Source: Gemmatimonadota bacterium (GTDB lineage: Bacteria > Gemmatimonadota > Gemmatimonadetes > Longimicrobiales > Gaopeijiaceae). Taken from it: 37,068 nucleotides of DNA. Position 1 is the first letter of the stretch, and every line of letters starts with the position of its first letter. The notes beneath the pieces are model-generated. The model saw nothing but the letters and a program-made list of their open reading frames with translations. It did no database searches and had not been told where the DNA came from. The stretch covers positions 1 through 37,068 of the forward strand of contig JABDLS010000044.1 of the NCBI GenBank assembly GCA_013002885.1, in the 5' to 3' direction. Shown piece by piece: positions 32,386 to 37,068 of the stretch. Position numbers and translations under genes: made by a program.

Positions 32386-35060
32386 ACGCGCCCTCCCAGC
32401 CACCGGGCCTCGGCTTCATCGAGGCCGTCTCGGCCATCGTGCCACCCCGTCGGCGAGACGCTTGGCGGAAGGAGTGGGAGGCGGAGGTCACGTACGCGTG
32501 GAGGGGCATCCTCGAGAGAGGAAGGCCCGCCGGCAGCGTGATCCGCTTGAGACTCAGAGTTCTTACCTGTTTGATCGACGCCCTTTGGGAGCGCAAGGAG
32601 ACGATGAAGATGACGGGCTTGTTCAATGACCTACGTTTTGCCGTGCGCAGCCTCGCCCGGCATCCGAGCTTCGCGTTTATCGCGGTGCTCACTCTCGCCT
32701 TGGGCATAGGGGCGAACACCGCCGTCTTCACCCTCGTCGACGGGGTGATGCTGTCACCGCTCCCCTACGACGAGCCGGAACAGCTCGTCTCCCTGGAGCA
32801 TCAGGGCAGAGACGGCCGCGACGCTCTACCCATGTCCCAAGGCCTCTACGTGGTCTACCGTGACCGGTCCAGCGTGCTGGACGCAGTCGCTCTCCATGCC
32901 CTCACCGCCGTCAACCTGATGCGAAACGGTGAGCCCGAGCGCATTGCGGCTCAGTGGGTGACCCCGAGCTTCTTCGGTGTGCTCGGTGTCGACGCCCTCC
33001 TGGGTCGGACCTTCACCGAGGACGAGGGGGCCCCTGGGGCCGAGCCCACCGTCATCCTGAGCCACGGGCTGTGGGAGACGGGATTCGCCCGTGACCCGTC
33101 AGTCATCGGACAGACGCTGGACGTCAACGGCACGACCCGCACCATCGTCGGCGTCATGCCGACGGACTTCGGCTTCCCCGATCGCCAGATGCGGCTGTGG
33201 CTCCCCTTCGCCGTGGACGAGGCACAAGCGCCGCTCGCCGCCTTCGGATCGGAAGGGATCGCCCGCCTCTCGGAAGGGACCACTCCAGCGAGTCTCGATG
33301 CAGAACTCCAGAGCCTCATCGGGCGCCTGGAGGAGTGGTACCCGGACTCGGGAGCCCCGGCCTTCCTCCGAGAGGTGAACCTCCGCCCGGTGGTCCGACC
33401 GTTGAAGGCCGCCGTGGTGGGGGATCTCGACAGGACGCTCTGGGTCCTGCTCGGCACCGTGGGACTCGTGCTGCTCATCGCCTGCGCCAACGTCGCCAAC
33501 CTCCTCCTGGTGCGAGCGGAAAGCCGCCAACGGGAGCTGGCCCTTCGGGTGGCCGTGGGAGCAGGCCGGAGCCAGGTCATCCGCTCCTTCATGAGCGAGA
33601 GCGTCGTGTTGGCTACCGTCGGGGCCGCCGCAGGTCTCGCCATCGCGTCGGTTGCCCTTCGCCTTGCCATCGCGCAGGTCCCCATGAACCTGCCCCGCAT
33701 CGACGAGATCGGTCTCGACCTGCGTGTCCTGAGCTTCACCCTGGGTGTGACGGTCGTGTGCGCGGCGTTCTTCGGTCTGTTCCCACTCGTCCGCTTCGGT
33801 GTGGACGATCTCGCTTCTCGCCTGCGCGACGGTGGCGCCAGAGGCTCTACGGGAGGCCGCGACACCAACAAGATCCGCGGTGGTCTGGTGGTGGCGCAGA
33901 TGGCTCTCGCCCTGGTCCTCCTCATTGGGTCCGGACTCATGTTGCGGAGTTTCCAGGCCCTCCGTGCTGTCGACCCGGGCTTCGACTCCGAGGGGGTGCT
34001 CACCGCCCGGATCACCATTCCCACTGCGGAGATGGATGGTTGGCAGGAGACGGCAGGCTTCTTCCGAGCGCTGCGTGATCGACTCGAGGGCCAGGCCGGT
34101 GTGGAGTCGGTGGGGATGGCCCTGTCGACCCCACTCGCTGGCAACGGTGTGCCGTACTACAGCACCGAGCTCGAGGACCATCCTCGAGCTGAGAGTGAGC
34201 TTCCCGTCTTCGCCCGGCAGAACCAGGTGGAAGCGGGGTTCTTCGAGGCCATGGGCATCGAGCCCCTCGAGGGTCGTACCATCCAGCGTGGAGACGGTGC
34301 AGAGGAGATGCGGGCCGTGGTGGTGAGCCAGCGGTTCGCCGAACTCTGGTGGCCGGACGCAAGCCCCATCGGGCGACGGATCCGACAGGGCCCCCAGGAT
34401 GAATGGTGGCAGGTGGTGGGGGTGGTCCCCGACGCCCACTATCTGAGCCTGGAGGAGGTGCCGGAAGAGATGATCTACTGGCCGGCTACCCTCGGTACTG
34501 CCGACGAGCCCCAGCCCACACGGAGCATGGACGTGGTGGTCCGGACGAGCGGGGATCCGCTGGACTTCCTTCCCGTTCTCCGTCGAGAGGCTCAGTCCCT
34601 CAATTCGCGAATTCCCGTCTCCAACCCACGAGCACTGACCGACATCGTGTCGGCGGCCACCTCACGCACCTCGTTCACCATGTCGCTCCTCGGCACGGCT
34701 TCGGGCATCGCACTCCTCCTTGGACTCGTGGGCATCTACGGAGTGATCTCCTACATCGTGTCCCAGCGCACTCGTGAGATCGGTGTGCGCATGGCGCTGG
34801 GAGCCAGCGCCGGGAGTGTCCGGAACATGGTGGTTCGACAGGGGCTTCTGCTTGCGGTGGGAGGCGTCGTATTGGGTCTCGTAGCCTCGGGAGCGTTGAG
34901 CTCCGTCGTCTCGTCTCTATTGTACGGGGTGAGCGCCACCGACCCGTTGACCTACGCCTCGGTCTCGGTCCTGCTGGTGGCCATCTCGGTGGTGGCCTGC
35001 TGGATTCCGGCTGCCCGGGCCGCGGGCGTCGACCCGTCGCGCGCGCTACGGTCCGAGTAG
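32382..35060 (+). CDS. ADOP-type (MacB/FtsX-like) orphan ABC permease
   Basis: An 892-aa membrane protein with duplicated FtsX-type permease units. Residues 1-80 are the cytoplasmic extension typical of ADOP proteins (PPRRRDAWRKEWEAEVTYAWRG). Then comes LRFAVRSLARHPSFAFIAVL, a first transmembrane helix, a long periplasmic MacB core domain, three helices (about 350-480), a second anchor (RGGLVVAQMALALVLLIG), a second periplasmic domain and three C-terminal helices ending ARAAGVDPSRALRSE. There is no ATPase gene nearby, as is usual for this group. The substrate is unknown. Co-transcribed with the PadR regulator. Confidence 0.92.
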   Translation: MNAPSQPPGLGFIEAVSAIVPPRRRDAWRKEWEAEVTYAWRGILERGRPAGSVIRLRLRVLTCLIDALWERKETMKMTGLFNDLRFAVRSLARHPSFAFIAVLTLALGIGANTAVFTLVDGVMLSPLPYDEPEQLVSLEHQGRDGRDALPMSQGLYVVYRDRSSVLDAVALHALTAVNLMRNGEPERIAAQWVTPSFFGVLGVDALLGRTFTEDEGAPGAEPTVILSHGLWETGFARDPSVIGQTLDVNGTTRTIVGVMPTDFGFPDRQMRLWLPFAVDEAQAPLAAFGSEGIARLSEGTTPASLDAELQSLIGRLEEWYPDSGAPAFLREVNLRPVVRPLKAAVVGDLDRTLWVLLGTVGLVLLIACANVANLLLVRAESRQRELALRVAVGAGRSQVIRSFMSESVVLATVGAAAGLAIASVALRLAIAQVPMNLPRIDEIGLDLRVLSFTLGVTVVCAAFFGLFPLVRFGVDDLASRLRDGGARGSTGGRDTNKIRGGLVVAQMALALVLLIGSGLMLRSFQALRAVDPGFDSEGVLTARITIPTAEMDGWQETAGFFRALRDRLEGQAGVESVGMALSTPLAGNGVPYYSTELEDHPRAESELPVFARQNQVEAGFFEAMGIEPLEGRTIQRGDGAEEMRAVVVSQRFAELWWPDASPIGRRIRQGPQDEWWQVVGVVPDAHYLSLEEVPEEMIYWPATLGTADEPQPTRSMDVVVRTSGDPLDFLPVLRREAQSLNSRIPVSNPRALTDIVSAATSRTSFTMSLLGTASGIALLLGLVGIYGVISYIVSQRTREIGVRMALGASAGSVRNMVVRQGLLLAVGGVVLGLVASGALSSVVSSLLYGVSATDPLTYASVSVLLVAISVVACWIPAARAAGVDPSRALRSE

Positions 35061-35188
35061 TGGTCCGACCGAGAAACGAACTCGCGGGACGACCGGGACG
35101 CGGAACGACGCGTGTCCAAAGCAGGTCCGACAGGGGTGGAGAGCCACGCGTTCGTGAGGTGGAGCTGTAAAGAGCGACTCGGAGAAGG

Positions 35189-35869
35189 ATGGGAGACATG
35201 TGGACCGGAAACGACATGGAGAGGAGCACCGATGCCCGAGCTACCCTCGCGGCTCGTATGCGAAAGCCCGCGGCGCTGATCCTCGCCGCAGCCATCACGA
35301 CGACAGGGCACATGCTGCTGCCTGACAACACAGCCGCCCAGATCAGCGTCGAGCTCGCCCACGGCTCGGAGGTCGAGGAACTCACCAGGGACCGACTTCT
35401 CCGCCTCGTCGACGAGTACGATGTCTCGTCGTGGCTCTATACCGACCGGGTCATCATCGACCAGACGGCCATCCCCCACAGCCACCCGGTCCTCACGCTG
35501 CACACGCGACACCTCGGCGAGGACCACCATCTGCTGTCGACGTTTGTCCACGAGCAGTTCCACTGGCTCGAAGACGGCGACACCCTCCAGCGCTTCCGGG
35601 CGGCCATGCGGGAGTTCCGGGAGATGTTTCCTGAAGTCCCGTCGTCTCGCAACGGCGGTGCTAGCGACGACGAATCCACGTACCGCCATCTCCTGGTCTG
35701 CGATCTGGAGCTACAGGCCATGGCCCGCCTCATTGGCGAGGAGGCGGCACGGGACGTCATGGCGTCGTGGACGCATTACGAGTGGATCTACGGCGTGGTC
35801 CTCACGGACCCGCGGGTCCGCGAGGTCGTCACCCGGCATGGCTTTGCGTTGGAGGACCTACCGCGCTGA
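35189..35869 (+). CDS. Exported HExxH putative metallopeptidase
   Basis: A 226-aa protein with an N-terminal signal region (MRKPAALILAAAITTTG, cleavage perhaps after NTAAQ). The zinc-binding motif HEQFH is at 121-125 in LLSTFVHEQFHWLEDGD; a possible third ligand is Glu in CDLELQAMARLIGEE about 50 residues later. This matches a gluzincin-like layout, so a secreted or periplasmic peptidase is likely, but the family is not one that I recognise. The ATG at 35189 follows GGAGAAGG; ATG at 35198 and 35216 are alternatives. The 128 bp upstream hold nothing I can identify. Confidence 0.72.
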   Translation: MGDMWTGNDMERSTDARATLAARMRKPAALILAAAITTTGHMLLPDNTAAQISVELAHGSEVEELTRDRLLRLVDEYDVSSWLYTDRVIIDQTAIPHSHPVLTLHTRHLGEDHHLLSTFVHEQFHWLEDGDTLQRFRAAMREFREMFPEVPSSRNGGASDDESTYRHLLVCDLELQAMARLIGEEAARDVMASWTHYEWIYGVVLTDPRVREVVTRHGFALEDLPR

Positions 35870-35957
35870 CCGCCGGGCGCGGCAGAGCACCGATCGCTAC
35901 GCGTCGGGCCGTAAGGAGCAGAAGGAGGGCCAGCAAGGTGATGATGGCCGCCGCAGC

Positions 35958-36626
35958 CTACATGAAGATCCGGTACGGGAACCACGACGCTACTGGCTCA
36001 CCGGCCTGCAAGGCCGGCCGGAACACCCACTCGGCCGCCTCCTCGATGAGGCGACGGTTGAAGCCACCGTCGCGGGTGGGGGGATCCAGACGGGTCGAGT
36101 CGGCCACCACGCGACCGCGCTCGTCCACGAAGACCCAGACCTGCACCTCGGTCCCCCTGAGATCACGGTTTCTGGGTGGAATGATCATCCCCCTGGGGGC
36201 AGCAGGCTGAAGCCGATTCAACCCCTCGGCAGCATTGCCGTCGTCTCCCTCGCCGGTGCCGTCGGGCAGCCCAGGGCCCTCCAGGGCTCCGGGCTCCGTT
36301 CCGGCCACGGCCGCAGGGTCGACCCGGGCTTCGTCCTCGAACTCCACAGGCTCGACCTCGATAGCGACCTCGAGGGGCCGTGGCGGGGGGATGATGGGCC
36401 GGGTCTCCGGGCTGGAGATATTGAGCGCCTGCATGGAGCCGGCCGCCGCTCGATCGTCCCCCGATCGGGGTCCCGCCGCCGCAAAAGGCGAAGCAGGAAT
36501 GACGTTGCCTTTCCAGCCAAGGAAGACCACGAGGTGGATAAGGACCGATATGATCAGCCCGTTCCGCCAGATCCTCCGCTCCTTCTGGCGCCGATCCCGC
36601 GCGCTGATCTCGTGTAGGTCGCTCAT
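35958..36626 (-). CDS. TonB-family energy-transducer-like protein
   Basis: A 222-aa protein: short basic cytoplasmic start, one transmembrane anchor (GLIISVLIHLVVFLGW, about 23-38), a Pro/Glu-rich periplasmic linker containing IIPPPRPLEVAIEVEPVEFE, and a C-terminal TonB-like domain (VQVWVFVDERGRVVADSTRL, then FNRRLIEEAAEWVFRPALQAGEPV). The His in the anchor is the conserved one of TonB proteins. It should couple the proton-motive force to outer-membrane receptors with ExbBD, none of which is in the window. The ATG at 36626 has GGAGACCACG upstream. A strong promoter and a structured leader lie 250 bp upstream. Confidence 0.87.
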   Translation of the reverse strand: MSDLHEISARDRRQKERRIWRNGLIISVLIHLVVFLGWKGNVIPASPFAAAGPRSGDDRAAAGSMQALNISSPETRPIIPPPRPLEVAIEVEPVEFEDEARVDPAAVAGTEPGALEGPGLPDGTGEGDDGNAAEGLNRLQPAAPRGMIIPPRNRDLRGTEVQVWVFVDERGRVVADSTRLDPPTRDGGFNRRLIEEAAEWVFRPALQAGEPVASWFPYRIFM

Positions 36627-36744
36627 CGTGGTCTCCGCTGAGTACTACTGCCTCTTCGGGCAGAGGGTTTCCCCGAGGGCCCGGTCTCTTCTCCCTCCGT
36701 GCCCCCTTAAAGGACGACCACCTCGACTCCGACATGCACACCGA

Positions 36745-36867
36745 ACGAAGAAACGGGCCCCAGGGCTGACTGCGCCCCGGGACCCGCCGACCCCTGGATC
36801 TGCGGCTTGGCTATGAAGCTACGGGGTCGGAATCAGCACCGCGTCGATGACGTGGTGTGAGAATTTG
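36745..36867 (-). ncRNA. Candidate structured small RNA or attenuating leader (~120 nt)
   Basis: Transcription from the consensus-like promoter at 36874-36902 should start near 36867 and meet a terminator hairpin at 36755-36785. Between them two further stems are visible: 36849-36857 with 36837-36845 (one mismatch, 3-nt loop) and a perfect 8-bp pair CCGACCCC/GGGGTCGG (36823-36830 with 36787-36794). No ORF of note is inside. It is either an independent sRNA or a leader that attenuates the TonB-like gene downstream. I see no match to a riboswitch that I know (no cobalamin box). Confidence 0.55.
36748..36785 (-). terminator. Rho-independent terminator (minus strand) ahead of the TonB-like gene
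   Basis: A 12-bp stem (36774-36785 with 36755-36766, two G-U pairs on the minus-strand RNA), a 7-nt loop and then TTTCTT on the minus strand (36748-36753). The T-run is interrupted, so termination may be partial. Confidence 0.7.
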
Positions 36868-36873
36868 TTATCC

Positions 36874-36902
36874 ATATTACCCCTAGTCTCAGAGTGTGTC
36901 AA
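36874..36902 (-). promoter_or_regulatory. Near-consensus sigma70 promoter (minus strand)
   Basis: On the minus strand a perfect -35 TTGACA (36897-36902) is followed after 17 bp by TAATAT (36874-36879), a 5-of-6 match to the -10 consensus. It stands in an AT-rich pocket of an otherwise GC-rich window. Transcription runs left towards the TonB-like gene. Confidence 0.85.
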
Positions 36903-36910
36903 GCATTTTC

Positions 36911-36937
36911 CTGAACAGTATATATACAAACTGAACA
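36911..36937. promoter_or_regulatory. Direct repeat TGTTCAG spaced 20 bp, upstream of the -35
   Basis: On the minus strand TGTTCAG occurs at 36931-36937 and 36911-36917, two helical turns apart, with the AT-rich TTTGTATATATAC between them. They are centred at about -47 and -67 from the predicted start, the usual place for tandem activator (e.g. response regulator) sites. On the plus strand a weaker divergent promoter (GTGTCA, 17 bp, TATATA at 36919-36924) is possible. Confidence 0.5.
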
Positions 36938-36944
36938 AAACAGC

Positions 36945-37067
36945 TCAGGATCCGCATCGCCCGCAGTCGCACCCGTCGTGCTGGCGCTGCGTGTGCGCGC
37001 TGCGGTCCGAGTAGACGTTCCCGGCGGCCTTCTGGTACCTTTCGGAGCCCGGACGCCGGCGGCCGAC
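36945..37067 (-). CDS. C-terminal fragment of a Cys-rich protein, truncated by the window edge
   Basis: A minus-strand frame enters at the window end and stops with TGA at 36945-36947. The visible 40 residues include SERYQKAAGNVYSDRSAHTQ and end DGCDCGRCGS. Nearly all codon third positions are G or C, as in neighbouring genes, which argues for real coding. The terminal CxCxxC cluster may bind metal. The family cannot be told from this fragment. Confidence 0.6.
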   Translation of the reverse strand, partial: VGRRRPGSERYQKAAGNVYSDRSAHTQRQHDGCDCGRCGS

Positions 37068-37068
37068 C

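Noticed and set aside
36755..36867. Cobalamin or other known riboswitch ahead of the TonB-like gene
   Set aside because: No cobalamin box or other conserved riboswitch core was recognised in the leader.

Overview
The window is about 37 kb of GC-rich bacterial chromosome with gene starts often overlapping the previous stop by 4 nt. It looks like a diderm of the FCB group, most likely Gemmatimonadota. The reasons are a full lipopolysaccharide gene set (Kdo kinase, heptosyltransferase-type GT9, LpxL-type acyltransferase, MsbA-type flippase), a PorX-type response regulator/PglZ fusion, a PadR regulator overlapping an orphan 'duplicated' MacB/FtsX permease, and a TonB-type protein. The assignment is inferred from gene content only; there is no rRNA or tRNA in the window. 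No CRISPR array, complete IS transposase or phage gene was seen.

Layout. 1-310: ribosomal protein S21 with a clear intrinsic terminator. 351-455: a 20-bp tandem repeat at the 3' end of an AraC-type gene. 1.3-4.4 kb (minus): 3-hydroxyacyl-CoA dehydrogenase, a membrane protein and a thiolase, i.e. beta-oxidation/acetoacetyl-CoA chemistry. 4.4-11.0 kb (minus): a DinB-fold protein, PilT, a MshEN-domain protein, an isopropylmalate/malate/tartrate dehydrogenase family enzyme, a lipoprotein with a degenerate cupredoxin-like fold, a zinc-ribbon protein and a TPR protein. 11.05-11.36 kb: a 308-bp element with 33-bp terminal inverted repeats, abutting the TPR start codon. 11.5-12.4 kb: two small genes and a terminator. 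12.4-17.3 kb (plus): HyuB, a DUF6941-like protein, Kdo kinase, GT9 and a conserved unknown. 17.3-22.5 kb (minus): MsbA, LpxL, GT2, a DUF3108 protein and an isoprenylcysteine-methyltransferase-like protein, forming an envelope/LPS block.

22.5-29.6 kb is the most interesting region. A minus-strand operon encodes a single-span small subunit, a CuA subunit II, a B-family heme-copper subunit I and a Sco-type protein. Subunit I keeps all the metal-ligand histidines but has Gln at the position of the cross-linked active-site Tyr of oxygen reductases. Directly upstream is an Rrf2/NsrR-type regulator with three cysteines. Divergent from that is a four-gene operon that begins with an unusual fusion: di-heme cytochrome b, 2x[4Fe-4S] ferredoxin and an MvhD/FrhD-like domain. 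A secreted protein, a cupin and a CopD-like membrane protein follow. My reading is a nitric-oxide-responsive island around a nitric-oxide-reductase-like heme-copper enzyme that would normally be annotated as cytochrome c oxidase.

29.6-36.6 kb: PorX-like regulator, ArsC-type arsenate reductase, PadR plus ADOP permease, a secreted HExxH protein and a TonB-like protein. 36.7-37.07 kb: a near-consensus sigma70 promoter drives a structured ~120-nt RNA with its own terminator upstream of the TonB-like gene. The last bases hold the C-terminus of a Cys-rich protein running off the window.
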